A stretch of 45,085 nt of DNA from Bacteroidales bacterium (GCA_017556765.1 JAFYME010000002.1:1-45085), one strand, 5' to 3'; counted from the first letter of the stretch, positions 30,287 through 39,381 are shown. Notes: generated by a model from the letters alone, not told the origin. Made by a program: numbers and translations.

Positions 30287-33200
30287 TTAGAATGTAAGTG
30301 TCACACCACCGGTGATTGTACGCATAGATGAGTACGAACCGCTGTTAAGACCTGATCCCGAAGTGAATGATCCGAGTCCCATTGAGTAACGAGGGTCAAC
30401 ACCCTTTCTTGCAGAAAGTACTGCAAGGTTGTCACCTGCCACATAAACGCGGAGACCTGCTATATTGATCTTGCTGGTCCACTTTGCAGGGAATGTGTAA
30501 CCGAGTGTCACATTGTTGACGCTGAGGTAGTCAGAGCTGATGAGATAGTTGTTTACAGCTGTCTGACCTACGCTTGTGTCGCCGTCAAGACGAGGGATGT
30601 TTGTGTCAGGATTGTCCTCAGACCATGAGTTGAGGGCATCTCTGTGCCATGCCATACCTGTTCCTGATGATGTGTGCATGAGCGCCTGATATGTACCGTC
30701 ATAGTACTTACCGCCGAGCTGGAACGAGAGCTGTGCTGAGAGGTCGAATCCATATGCGCGGAGAGTTGTGCCGAATCCACCGTAAAGCTTAGGCATTACT
30801 GTTCCGAGTTCATACTGGCTTGCCTCTGTGAATACGTCTGTAACGTCGCTTTCACCGGTCCATTCCTTCTTCTTCTCGCCTGTCGCAGGATCCTCTACCT
30901 CTGCCATTACCTTCTTGTACCAGGTTGCCTTTCCTGTTTCAGGATCTACGCCTGCGAACTTGCGCATGTAAGCGTCGTAAAGAGATCCGCCGACCTTGTA
31001 AAGATAGTTGCTTCCAAGGATTCCTTCCTCAGGAATGCTGCTGTCGAGCGAGAGGATAGTGTTCTTGTAGTGGCTGATGTTCAGGTTCCATGACCACTGT
31101 ACATCCTTTGTGTTGAAGATGTTACCGTCCAATGTGATCTCAAATCCTGAGTTGTTGATCGATCCTACGTTCACAGGATAGAATCCTGTAGGGTTTCCTG
31201 AAGAAAGCGGAACGTCCTTGCTGTAAAGGAGGTCAGAAGTTGTTCTTGAGAAGTACTCTACCGAACCGTTAAGATATCCGTTGAAGAATTCAAAGTCTGC
31301 ACCTACGTTGAATGAGTGTGAAGACTCCCATGTGAGTTCTTCGTTACCTTTGTAAGCGAGTTCTAGAGAATAGTCTCCGGTCTCCTCATTGTATGAATGA
31401 GTATAGTAGTCAGAGTATGGGAAATACTTGGCTGCATATCCTGAATTCGGATAGAGGTTATCATTACCCTGTACACCATAAGAAGCCTTGAGCTTGAGCA
31501 TGTTGACCCAGCTTGCTCCGCTCATCCAGTCTTCTGCGCTCATAAGCCATGCAGCTCCGACACTGCCGAAGTTACCCCAGCGATGTCCTGGCGCGAAGCG
31601 TGAAGATGCGTCACGACGGAACGAGCCGCTCACGAAGTACTTCTCGCCATAGTTGTACTGTGCTCTTGCAAGGAAACCCTGAGTAATATAGTCTGATGTG
31701 TATGAAGACAATACCTTGCCCTTAGTGCCGTCAGCGTTGCTGAGCTCGCCTATGAGAGGGTTGTAGAGGTGGTCATTCTGTCCGGAGAGAGACTGTATCT
31801 TAAGCTTGTAGATCTCATAACCGGCGAGGATGTCAAAGTTGTGGTTTGTTCCGCCGAAGTCAGTCTTGTACTCTGCAAGATACTGATTGTTGACTGCGAA
31901 CACTCTGCTGTGGGTAACATATGCGATACCGTCTGTTCCGCTGTTTGAACCGAACTCGCTATAGAGAGCGTTGTATCTTTCGTTCTCATTTGTGAGACCT
32001 ACGTTGGCAGAGAGTGATAGACCTGCAACAGGAGTAGCTGTGAATCCCCACTTTCCGCTGATCACGTCAGAGTAGTTCTGCTTGCTGTCCACTTCGTTGT
32101 CTCTTACCGCATTACCTGTGAATGCCGGACGAGCGAAGTTTGTCTGGTTGGCGTCATAAATGGTTCTTCCGTTCTCTGTCATGATATTGCCGTTTGCGTC
32201 ACGAACGTAGAGAGGATAGATAGGAGCCATCATGTTTGTGATGTAGAACACGTTTCCTGACGATCCGAAAGTAGAAGAATATGAAGCTGTCTGTGAATCT
32301 CCGTGAGAGTAGCTGATGTTTGAAGATACCTTGAGCCACTTCTTGGCCTGATAGTCAGCGTTGATACGTGCAGTATAGCGCTTGTAGCCTGAGTTGTTTA
32401 CGATACCGCCATCATCAAGATAACCGACGCTGCCATAATAGCTGAGCCTGTCCTTCGATCCGCTTATCGAGAGGTTGTACTCCTGGCGGAATGAGTTGTG
32501 GAATGTCTCGCCGTACCAGTCGTCCGGAGTATAGTAGTACTCACCGTCTGAGTATCCGAGAGTAGCCTTAGGGTTGAGCTTGAAGTTTGTTCCGATGAAT
32601 TTCTCACCTGCTGGAACAGTATATACCTGATATCCGAGACCTCCGTTGTTCTGGTCGAAGATGTTTGCATCTGCGTATGCGTATGCATCTGCTACAGACT
32701 TGCCGGCATAGATCTGAGAGTTGTACATCATCTTATAATGAGTCTCATAGTACTCAGCTGGATTTGTGATGACGTCATATTGAGGGATGAGGCGTGAGTT
32801 TGATCCCCATTTTGCGTCGAATTTCACGATTGCATCAGCGGCCTGAGCCCTCTTGGTGGTGATGAGGACGACACCGTTTGCTCCACGTGCACCGTAGATC
32901 GCTGAAGCTGCCGCATCCTTGAGGACTGACATTGACTCGACGTCATTAGGGTTGATGTCTGAGATCGAGCCGTCATAAGGCATGCCGTCAACTACATATA
33001 GAGGGGCGCTGCTTGCAGACATCGAACCGATACCGCGGATACGGATTGTAGCTCCATTTGATGCAGGGTCACCTGATGATGAAATCACCTGTACGCCTGG
33101 AGTCGTACCTGCGAGTGCTGACGTTACGTTGGTTGTAACTCGGTTTTCGATTGTTTCTGCATTCACTACTGCAGCAGAACCGGTGAATGAACTCTTTGTT

Positions 33201-33538
33201 GCAGTACCATAGGCGACGACGATTGTCTCGTCCAGGAACTGGCTGTCAGATTCCATGGCCACATTGATCTGTGTGCGTGATGCGACGGCTACCTCAATGG
33301 TTTTATAGCCGATAGAAGAAAATACAAGAATGCCGTCTGCTGGGACTGAAAGAGAGTAATGTCCTTGGGCATCTGTGCTGACTCCGGTCATCGTACCCTG
33401 AAGATGAACCGAAGCGAATGGAACTGGCTCACCATTGGATGCGTCAGTCACATTTCCGGATACTGTGAGGTTCTGTGCAAAAGCAGCAGTTGTCATCAGT
33501 GCCGACAACACCATAAGAAATAGTTTCATTTTTCTCAT
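30287..33538 (-). CDS. SusC/RagA-like TonB-dependent transporter (copy 2)
   Basis: Outer-membrane importer of 1083 residues with the same layout as copy 1: signal peptide (to AFAQ), regulatory-like domain (VSGNVTDASNGEPVPFASV), TonB-box region (DETIVVAYGTATKSSF), plug and barrel, ending in the same TGGVTLTF. The two differ by a few small insertions, such as VEDPATGEKKKEW in copy 2. It is the first gene of the uptake locus, behind a 415 bp AT-rich gap. Start at ATG 33538; copy 1 starts with MTVMM instead of MRKM. Confidence 0.95.
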   Translation of the reverse strand: MRKMKLFLMVLSALMTTAAFAQNLTVSGNVTDASNGEPVPFASVHLQGTMTGVSTDAQGHYSLSVPADGILVFSSIGYKTIEVAVASRTQINVAMESDSQFLDETIVVAYGTATKSSFTGSAAVVNAETIENRVTTNVTSALAGTTPGVQVISSSGDPASNGATIRIRGIGSMSASSAPLYVVDGMPYDGSISDINPNDVESMSVLKDAAASAIYGARGANGVVLITTKRAQAADAIVKFDAKWGSNSRLIPQYDVITNPAEYYETHYKMMYNSQIYAGKSVADAYAYADANIFDQNNGGLGYQVYTVPAGEKFIGTNFKLNPKATLGYSDGEYYYTPDDWYGETFHNSFRQEYNLSISGSKDRLSYYGSVGYLDDGGIVNNSGYKRYTARINADYQAKKWLKVSSNISYSHGDSQTASYSSTFGSSGNVFYITNMMAPIYPLYVRDANGNIMTENGRTIYDANQTNFARPAFTGNAVRDNEVDSKQNYSDVISGKWGFTATPVAGLSLSANVGLTNENERYNALYSEFGSNSGTDGIAYVTHSRVFAVNNQYLAEYKTDFGGTNHNFDILAGYEIYKLKIQSLSGQNDHLYNPLIGELSNADGTKGKVLSSYTSDYITQGFLARAQYNYGEKYFVSGSFRRDASSRFAPGHRWGNFGSVGAAWLMSAEDWMSGASWVNMLKLKASYGVQGNDNLYPNSGYAAKYFPYSDYYTHSYNEETGDYSLELAYKGNEELTWESSHSFNVGADFEFFNGYLNGSVEYFSRTTSDLLYSKDVPLSSGNPTGFYPVNVGSINNSGFEITLDGNIFNTKDVQWSWNLNISHYKNTILSLDSSIPEEGILGSNYLYKVGGSLYDAYMRKFAGVDPETGKATWYKKVMAEVEDPATGEKKKEWTGESDVTDVFTEASQYELGTVMPKLYGGFGTTLRAYGFDLSAQLSFQLGGKYYDGTYQALMHTSSGTGMAWHRDALNSWSEDNPDTNIPRLDGDTSVGQTAVNNYLISSDYLSVNNVTLGYTFPAKWTSKINIAGLRVYVAGDNLAVLSARKGVDPRYSMGLGSFTSGSGLNSGSYSSMRTITGGVTLTF

Positions 33539-33953
33539 AGCTGTTACATTAAGTTGTTAAACATAAATATTGATACATTGAGTACACTACACTGTAACTA
33601 CAATGGTATTTCTCGACTTAGAAACTGTTATTTATGTTCGTATGGAACGATTAGTTTTAGTGTGCTTCAACAAAGTTCAATAATGTTTTTTACAATTCAA
33701 AACCCGGTTTTTGGCGTTTCAGGTACAAATTCTTGAGTTTTTTCTAGTTTGACAGACTATAGTTTTTCTTGATTTTTGCCTTTGCTTTCAGATTGTAAGT
33801 TATACCGGGTCCTTAGTTTTAAAATGAAATATTGTAAAAAAGTGTGATTTTTTTGAAAAAAAGCCCCTTTTCTAGTATTTTGCCCTAATTCAGAGCCTGA
33901 TTTTACTTCATGTTCCTGGTGTGACCTTTCAGATTGACATGTATAAAAAGGAA
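33539..33953. other. AT-rich intergenic region upstream of susC2
   Basis: About 415 bp with no reading frame that I trust and no recognisable RNA gene. It must hold the susC2 promoter, but I find no TTTG-N19-TAnnTTTG match on the minus strand. It is clearly poorer in G+C than its neighbours. A regulated promoter needing an activator is one explanation for the missing consensus. Confidence 0.5.
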
Positions 33954-33983
33954 AAAGCGACAATCTTTTCAGATTGCCGCTTT
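33954..33983 (-). terminator. Terminator of rpsT
   Basis: Stem AAAGCGGCAATC / GATTGTCGCTTT (one mismatch) with a 6-nt loop and a T-rich tail on the minus strand, about 35 bp after the rpsT stop. Confidence 0.85.
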
Positions 33984-34017
33984 CCAGCTATAGAACCCTT
34001 TAAAAGGAAATCTTTCT

Positions 34018-34272
34018 TTATGAAAGTTTATTGATATAAACTGCGATACCGCTCTTGAGGTTTGCAGCTTTGTTCTTGTGGATAACACCGATCTTTGCGA
34101 GCTTGTCGATCATTGCATAGACCTTAGGAGCGTTAGCCTCGGCTGCTGTCTTGTCGGTAGTGTTACGAATCGCACGGATTGCGTTTCTTGTAGTCTTTGC
34201 ATAATACTTATTATGCAATCTGCGCCTTTCGCTCTGGCGATAGCGCTTGTCTGCTGATGCGTGATTTGCCAT
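34018..34272 (-). CDS. rpsT: 30S ribosomal protein S20
   Basis: Small-subunit protein that binds 16S rRNA early in assembly. It has 84 residues, almost all helical and basic, with the S20 pattern [18 protein letters not shown] and [19 protein letters not shown]. It stands directly after tRNA-Glu on the same strand (24 bp), so the two are probably one transcript from the tRNA promoter. Confidence 0.95.
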   Translation of the reverse strand: MANHASADKRYRQSERRRLHNKYYAKTTRNAIRAIRNTTDKTAAEANAPKVYAMIDKLAKIGVIHKNKAANLKSGIAVYINKLS

Positions 34273-34296
34273 TGTTTTTATTTTTTATATTTCTTG

Positions 34297-34368
34297 TAGT
34301 CGGTAGGGGAATCGAACCCCTCTTGCAAGAATGAAAATCTTGAGTCCTAACCGATAGACGAACCGACC
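34297..34368 (-). tRNA. tRNA-Glu (anticodon TTC)
   Basis: A 72-nt cloverleaf. The acceptor stem GGTCGGT pairs with ACCGACT (the outermost pair is G-T). The D arm is GTCT/GGAC, the anticodon arm CAAGA-TTTTCAT-TCTTG places TTC at the anticodon, and the T arm is AGGGG-TTCGATT-CCCCT. The discriminator is A and CCA is not encoded. A full promoter lies 31-61 bp upstream. Confidence 0.95.
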
Positions 34369-34398
34369 AAACTGACCATTTTTTTACAAATGGGAGTG

Positions 34399-34429
34399 CA
34401 AAGGTATGAATTAATTTTGAAATGACAAA
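34399..34429 (-). promoter_or_regulatory. Bacteroides-type promoter of tRNA-Glu-rpsT
   Basis: Minus strand TTTG (34429-34426), exactly 19 bp, then TACCTTTG (34406-34399). This is a full match to the primary sigma factor consensus TTTG-N19-TAnnTTTG. Transcription should start near 34392, about 24 nt before the mature tRNA. Confidence 0.85.
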
Positions 34430-34434
34430 ATATT

Positions 34435-35460
34435 TTACTCTTTTATTTCATCAGTTTCTTCTTTTGCCCATTCGTAAGAATATAGAATTGATTCTACTTG
34501 CCTCAGATAGTGGCGTTTATCATATCTTGGTGCATATACGAAGGCCATAAGTACAATGATGTCTTTGCCGTCTTTGCTGTAAAAAGCATGCGCGACGAAT
34601 GGTCCTCCCATGAAATCGTTATGTACGTCCCAAAGGCCCTTGATCTCTGCAAAATCGCGTCCCTTGTACCTCATGTATTTCACTGATGGTACCACTGCAG
34701 GAGCAATGGTCATGTATGTGTTCTCGAACATGCCGGGTACATTTCTTTCAAGTTCGGCATTGATGTGTGAGATAAGGCTCTCTCGGCTCATCATGTTCTC
34801 ACCCTCTGCTACAGGATACTTGAGGGTAAGGATTCCCTGCTGGATGTACTGTGGCTCGTATGAAATCCATACGAAGTCGTCGGTCTTTCTCTTGAGCTGA
34901 TAGCCTGAAGGGAAGTGAGGCGAACCTCCCGCGACAGCTGTCACTGCCGGTGCCAGAGAGCGTTCCTCGAATTTCTTTGCATTTGCGATCACCCTGTCTC
35001 TTTCCGCCTGCTCGAGGGTGGTCTTCATCATCTCGCTGTTGGCCTTGATGAGCTCAACCGCTGTCTCATTGTCAGGCGCATTGACGCGGATGATGCACTG
35101 AGGAGCGGCCCAGATGTCTTTCTGGAAGAGAACTCCCGGTTCTGTCACGCTGCTGTCGATGTTGATGAGCACAAGGTTCCTGTGGATCTGGAAGATGCTG
35201 TTGAAGCCGCTTGGAGCGAGGTCTACGAGGGTGTAGAGCGGCTCTCTCTGAGGAAGGAACGGGCAGTCAGCTGCAAGGGTGTCGCGCAGTGTCGTGCCGA
35301 CAATGCCTTCCCAGGCTCCTTTGTCGATAACGATCACGACTTCACCTGCCTTTCCGCTGATGTTGGGGAGAAGTGCCTTCTTCTTCTTTTCTTCGCTGCA
35401 TGATGCCAGAGTCATGACTGCCATTGCAGCCAGAGCAAGGTATGTAAGGATTCGTTTCAT
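34435..35460 (-). CDS. DUF4837-family lipoprotein
   Basis: A 341-residue lipoprotein (lipobox C21 in MTLASC, then EEKKKK) of the DUF4837 family, found mainly in Bacteroidota; function unknown. Recognisable stretches are VVIVIDKGAWEGIVGTTLRD near the N-terminus and IKGLWDVHNDFMGGPFVAHAFY near the C-terminus. It is the last gene of M23-dxr-rseP-DUF4837, 14 bp after rseP, which suggests an envelope role. Confidence 0.85.
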   Translation of the reverse strand: MKRILTYLALAAMAVMTLASCSEEKKKKALLPNISGKAGEVVIVIDKGAWEGIVGTTLRDTLAADCPFLPQREPLYTLVDLAPSGFNSIFQIHRNLVLINIDSSVTEPGVLFQKDIWAAPQCIIRVNAPDNETAVELIKANSEMMKTTLEQAERDRVIANAKKFEERSLAPAVTAVAGGSPHFPSGYQLKRKTDDFVWISYEPQYIQQGILTLKYPVAEGENMMSRESLISHINAELERNVPGMFENTYMTIAPAVVPSVKYMRYKGRDFAEIKGLWDVHNDFMGGPFVAHAFYSKDGKDIIVLMAFVYAPRYDKRHYLRQVESILYSYEWAKEETDEIKE

Positions 35461-35474
35461 GATAAAAATATTGG

Positions 35475-36812
35475 TTATCTGATCAGTCTTGCTATGTCGT
35501 TGCCGAATGCCAGGAACATGAGGCCGAAGATGAGGATCATGCCTATCACCTGCATTATATATAGGAATTTGTCGCTTGGCTTCTTTCCTGTGATCATCTC
35601 ATATAATGTAAAGACGATGTGGCCTCCATCGAGTGCCGGAATAGGAAGAAGGTTCATGACTCCCAGCATTATCGAAAGGAGGGCGAGTATGCTCAGGAAG
35701 CTGTACCAGTCCCATGCCGAAGGGAAAATCTGTCCGATAGCTATGAAACTTCCCACGGACTTGTACGCTTCAGTGCTTGGGGTAGCGACCATCTTCAGAT
35801 CCTTCAGATAGTCTCCGATAGAGGAGAATGTCTTTCTGAATCCCGCAGGAATAGCAGATATCGCTGTGTATTCCTTGGTCATTATCTCCGGCTGCACAAG
35901 GTAAACTCCGAGCTTTCCGGCTGTGTCTACCGCCATCTCCATTGTGAGGGTGTCCGAGCCGCGCAGTACGCTCACCGGTACTTTTGCCCCTGTATGCGCT
36001 TCCAGTATGGTCCATGCATCCTGGACGAATTCGACATCGGTGCTGTCGATGCTGATGACCTGGTCTCCGGCCTTGAGGTCCATGTCCGCGTTAGGCGAGC
36101 CGGGAGCTATCTCTCTGATCTTGAACGGCACGGCGAGGTCGAACATTCCCGGAGTGTTCAGGACGGCTCCGAAGAGGTTCTGATCTACATGGAACGTGGC
36201 TGTGTCTCCGTTTCTGAGGACTGTCACCTTTTCTGTGGATTGACGGACAAGGTCTGCCTGAAGCATTCCGAAGTTTTCAGGAACGTAGTCGTCGAAGCTG
36301 AGGATCTCGTCTCCGTTGCGGAAACCCATTTCGCGTCCAAGCTCGTTGGTGTATATCCTGTTGCCTTTGTTTGCTATGTAGCTTTCTCCCCAGCCTGCAA
36401 GGATGGCGGAGTATACAATGATTGCGAATATGAAGTTGAAAAGGACTCCTCCGGCCATCACGAGCAGTCTCTGCCATGCCGGCTTTGTCCTGAATTCCCA
36501 TGGCTGAGGCTCGCTCTTGAGGTGTTCCGTGTCCATGGACTCGTCGATCATTCCTGCTATCTTGCAGTAGCCTCCCAGAGGCATCCATCCTATTCCGTAT
36601 TCTGTCTCCCAGTCTTTTGCCTTAGGACAGAGCTTTGTGAACCATCCTGACTTTGTGCTGAAGAGCTTTTTGTCTCCCATATCGAAGAACAGGAAGAACT
36701 TGTCTACCCTTACCCCGAAGAGCTTCGCGAAGAAGAAGTGGCCGAACTCATGCACAATGATGAGTATCGACAGGGCAAGTATGACCTGAAGTGTCTTTAT
36801 GAGTACTGTCAT
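35475..36812 (-). CDS. rseP: RseP-type site-2 zinc metalloprotease
   Basis: Intramembrane protease that cuts membrane-bound regulators and removes signal-peptide remnants. It has 445 residues from ATG 36812. The zinc site HEFGH (21-25) lies in the first helix, a PDZ domain follows (the second copy around GDQVISIDSTDVEFVQDAW), and the second conserved motif NLLPIPALDGGH is in the third membrane region. The start follows the dxr stop by 10 bp; an upstream in-frame TTG lies inside dxr and is rejected. The neighbour dxr is commonly linked with rseP in bacteria. Confidence 0.94.
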   Translation of the reverse strand: MTVLIKTLQVILALSILIIVHEFGHFFFAKLFGVRVDKFFLFFDMGDKKLFSTKSGWFTKLCPKAKDWETEYGIGWMPLGGYCKIAGMIDESMDTEHLKSEPQPWEFRTKPAWQRLLVMAGGVLFNFIFAIIVYSAILAGWGESYIANKGNRIYTNELGREMGFRNGDEILSFDDYVPENFGMLQADLVRQSTEKVTVLRNGDTATFHVDQNLFGAVLNTPGMFDLAVPFKIREIAPGSPNADMDLKAGDQVISIDSTDVEFVQDAWTILEAHTGAKVPVSVLRGSDTLTMEMAVDTAGKLGVYLVQPEIMTKEYTAISAIPAGFRKTFSSIGDYLKDLKMVATPSTEAYKSVGSFIAIGQIFPSAWDWYSFLSILALLSIMLGVMNLLPIPALDGGHIVFTLYEMITGKKPSDKFLYIMQVIGMILIFGLMFLAFGNDIARLIR

Positions 36813-36822
36813 GTGTTTTCTT

Positions 36823-38001
36823 TTAGAATGTCTTTCTGCAAGATGCCTTGCCAATCAGTTCGGCAGCCTTCGCGAGGACTGTCTCGTTGGTCTTGAATAT
36901 GGTTTCCAGATCCGGGTCAGCTACAAAATCCGCACCACTCATGCACTCGTGGACGATATCCGTGATGTCATAGAAGCCGATCTTCTCCTGAAGGAAGGCA
37001 GCGACTGCCGCTTCGTTGGCGGCATTCATGATGCAGGCCATGTTTCCGCCTTTTTCCAGAGATTCGTATGCAAGCCCGAGCGCCGGGAATTTCTCTGCAT
37101 CAGGCGCGAAGAAGGACATGCTGCCGAGTTCTGCGAAGTTGAGCTTGCGGTTGTCCAGCGGAAGGCGGTATGGATAGCTGAATGCGAACTGGATCGCTTC
37201 GCGCATGTCCGGATGGCCCATCTGGGCGATGACCGATCCGTCGGCGTATTCAACCATGGAGTGGATGATCGACTCCGGGTGGATGACGACCTGGATCTTG
37301 TCTCCCGGTGTGCCGAAGAGCCAGCGGGCCTCGATGATTTCAAGTCCTTTGTTCATCATGGTAGCGGAATCTATCGTGATCTTGCTTCCCATGCTCCAGT
37401 TAGGATGGTTGAGGGCCTGGGCCCTTGTAGCCTTCGCGATGTCTTCGCGGTTCCATGTGCGGAACGGGCCACCGGATGCTGTCAGATGGATCTTTTCTAT
37501 GGCTGCGCCTGCTGAACCCATGAGGCACTGGAAGATCGCCGAGTGTTCTGAGTCGACAGGGAGGATGTGGGCGTTATGCTTCTGAGCGAGGCCCATGACG
37601 ATCTTTCCAGCGGCTACGAGGGTCTCCTTGTTCGCCAACGCGATGGTCTTTCCTGCCTTTACTGCCGCTACAGTCGATTCGAGGCCGCTGAAGCCTACCA
37701 TTGACGTCAGGACTATGTCGATGTTGTCTCCCGTAACGAGGTCGCATACCGACTGCATGCCTGCGAATACCTTTATATAATGAGGGGCGAGGGCATCGGA
37801 TACTTCACGATACTTTTCCTCGTTGCATATCACTACGCTGTTTGCGTCGAATTCGATCGCCTGCTGTATGAGAAGCTCGGAGCTGTTGTTTGCTGTGAGA
37901 AGCTCCACTTCAAACAGGTCTCTGTGCTGCCTGATCACGTCAAGCGCCTGTCTTCCGATCGAACCTGTCGATCCTAATATGGCTATGCGTCTTTTTTCCA
38001 T
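36823..38001 (-). CDS. dxr: 1-deoxy-D-xylulose 5-phosphate reductoisomerase
   Basis: Second enzyme of the MEP isoprenoid pathway: NADPH-dependent conversion of DXP to MEP. It has 392 residues with the NADPH site GSTGSIGRQALDVI, metal/substrate motifs VDSEHSAIFQCL, LTASGGPF and SATMMNKGLEIIEA, and the C-terminal helical region with NAANEAAVAAFL. It is 2 bp after the M23 gene and 10 bp before rseP, so it is within one operon. Confidence 0.97.
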   Translation of the reverse strand: MEKRRIAILGSTGSIGRQALDVIRQHRDLFEVELLTANNSSELLIQQAIEFDANSVVICNEEKYREVSDALAPHYIKVFAGMQSVCDLVTGDNIDIVLTSMVGFSGLESTVAAVKAGKTIALANKETLVAAGKIVMGLAQKHNAHILPVDSEHSAIFQCLMGSAGAAIEKIHLTASGGPFRTWNREDIAKATRAQALNHPNWSMGSKITIDSATMMNKGLEIIEARWLFGTPGDKIQVVIHPESIIHSMVEYADGSVIAQMGHPDMREAIQFAFSYPYRLPLDNRKLNFAELGSMSFFAPDAEKFPALGLAYESLEKGGNMACIMNAANEAAVAAFLQEKIGFYDITDIVHECMSGADFVADPDLETIFKTNETVLAKAAELIGKASCRKTF

Positions 38002-38003
38002 GT

Positions 38004-38858
38004 CTAGAAGTTAATGTACTTTGCAGGGTCAACGGTTTCTCCCTTGTGCCAGAGCTCGAAGTGAAGGTGCTCTCCTGTCGAAAGGCTTCCTGTGTTGCCC
38101 ACAAGAGCTATCGGAGAGCCGGCTGTCACCTTCTCGCCCACCTTCTTCAACAGTTTCTCATTGTGCTTGTAGATGGACACTATGTCGCCTTCGTGCTGGA
38201 TCTGGATGGTGTTTCCTGATTCGTCGCTCCAGCCTGCGTATATTACTGTGCCGTCGAGAGTCGCCTTGACGACCGAGCCGGAAGGGGCTGTGATGTCTAC
38301 ATATGGATGGATCGCCGGGTCATATCCCTGCGAAACCACGCCCTTGAGCGGAGTGAAGAAGTGAAGGCCCTCGATAGGGAGATTCCTTTTGTCTCTGTCG
38401 GACGATATGTCGAACTGCTCCTCCTCCTTTACATTCTGCCTGAGGATGGAGTCTTTCCTTGCCAGGTCGGCCAGATCTGCCTCTATGGTCTTTGGCTCAT
38501 GTCTTGCATTTATGATGCTGTCGATCTTAAGAGGCTCTTCACCTTCAACGACCCTTCTGAGGTTTTCTGAATACAGTTCCCACCTGTAGATCACGCTTTC
38601 AAGCGAATCTATGCGTATCGCATTCTGGATCGCCGCTCTTTTGGTTCGTGCGTCCGGATAGCCGGGGATGAATGTGCGGACAGGCGTGAATGCTATGAGG
38701 CAGAATATTATGGCTGTGAACATCACGACCGTGCTGATTATCGCTACGGTTCCTGTCGTTTTTGTGAAGCGGAGCTTGAACAGATGCTGGTGCGTCTCGT
38801 CGTCGATGATGACCAGACGGAATCTGCTGGGCCTATTGTCTTTATGGGTTTTGCTCAT
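38004..38858 (-). CDS. Membrane-anchored M23-family peptidase domain protein
   Basis: Peptidoglycan hydrolase or an activator of one. The 284-residue protein has a cytoplasmic N-terminus of about 36 residues, one membrane helix (37-58), a coiled-coil-like region (75-150) and a C-terminal LytM/M23 domain (about 165-284). Metal ligands are present as H184 and D188 (IHPYVD), H232 (YKHN) and H266 in EHLHFELW, so it may be catalytically active. It is the first gene of the envelope operon, divergent from ruvX; the ruvX promoter overlaps its start codon region. No clear promoter of its own was found. Confidence 0.9.
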   Translation of the reverse strand: MSKTHKDNRPSRFRLVIIDDETHQHLFKLRFTKTTGTVAIISTVVMFTAIIFCLIAFTPVRTFIPGYPDARTKRAAIQNAIRIDSLESVIYRWELYSENLRRVVEGEEPLKIDSIINARHEPKTIEADLADLARKDSILRQNVKEEEQFDISSDRDKRNLPIEGLHFFTPLKGVVSQGYDPAIHPYVDITAPSGSVVKATLDGTVIYAGWSDESGNTIQIQHEGDIVSIYKHNEKLLKKVGEKVTAGSPIALVGNTGSLSTGEHLHFELWHKGETVDPAKYINF

Positions 38859-38880
38859 AACTGCTTTTTTCTTAACTTTG
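38850..38880 (+). promoter_or_regulatory. Bacteroides-type promoter of ruvX, giving a leaderless or near-leaderless mRNA
   Basis: TTTG (38850-38853), 19 bp, TAACTTTG (38873-38880): a complete match. The box ends only 7 bases before the ruvX ATG at 38888, so transcription should begin at or within a few bases of the start codon. The -33 element lies inside the first codons of the divergent M23 gene. Confidence 0.8.
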
Positions 38881-38887
38881 CCGCCGC

Positions 38888-39379
38888 ATGGACAGAATCA
38901 TTGGAATAGACTACGGAAGAAAACGTGTGGGAGTCGCTGTAAGCGACCCTCTCGGCATCTTTGCATCAGCCCTTGAGACGGTACAAACTGCAAAGATAAT
39001 AGAATATCTCAAAAAATATGCTGAAAATGAGAAGGTAGTGCGTTTCGTCGTGGGTTATCCGATGAATATGGATGGAGCTCCGTCGGAGGCTGCAAAGGAT
39101 GTGGATGTCTTCCTTAAGCAGCTTGCAAAGGCTTTCCCGGATGTGCCTGTGACCCTTGAAGACGAGAGGTTCACGTCGGTTCTGGCCCACAGGGCGATGA
39201 TCGACGGGGGCATGAAGGCGAAAGACCGCAGGGACAAGGAGTCGGTCGACAAGATCAGCGCTGCGATAATCCTTCAGAGCTATATGGACAAGACTTCCGG
39301 AGGCCCGAAATTTGCAGGTAATCCTCTTCTTGTGCCGGACTCAATGTCCTCGAAAGTTACCAGAAAAAAACGTAGATAA
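38888..39379 (+). CDS. ruvX: YqgF/RuvX family Holliday-junction resolvase-like protein
   Basis: RNase H-fold nuclease linked to pre-16S rRNA end processing and proposed as a Holliday-junction resolvase. It has 163 residues. The acidic site residues are D8 in GIDYGRKRVGVA, the Glu in TLEDERFTS, and the Asp in VDKISAAIILQSY. The C-terminal tail (from about 145) is Lys/Arg/Ser-rich. It is followed by def after 2 bp. Confidence 0.93.
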   Translation: MDRIIGIDYGRKRVGVAVSDPLGIFASALETVQTAKIIEYLKKYAENEKVVRFVVGYPMNMDGAPSEAAKDVDVFLKQLAKAFPDVPVTLEDERFTSVLAHRAMIDGGMKAKDRRDKESVDKISAAIILQSYMDKTSGGPKFAGNPLLVPDSMSSKVTRKKRR

Positions 39380-39381
39380 TT

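Noticed and set aside
33757-33963. 68-residue minus-strand frame upstream of susC2
   Set aside because: Low-complexity AT-rich sequence, overlaps the rpsT terminator, no recognisable protein pattern.
35619-36650. 343-residue plus-strand frame antisense to rseP
   Set aside because: Lies wholly opposite rseP, whose HEFGH and PDZ motifs are unmistakable; composition is that of a shadow frame.
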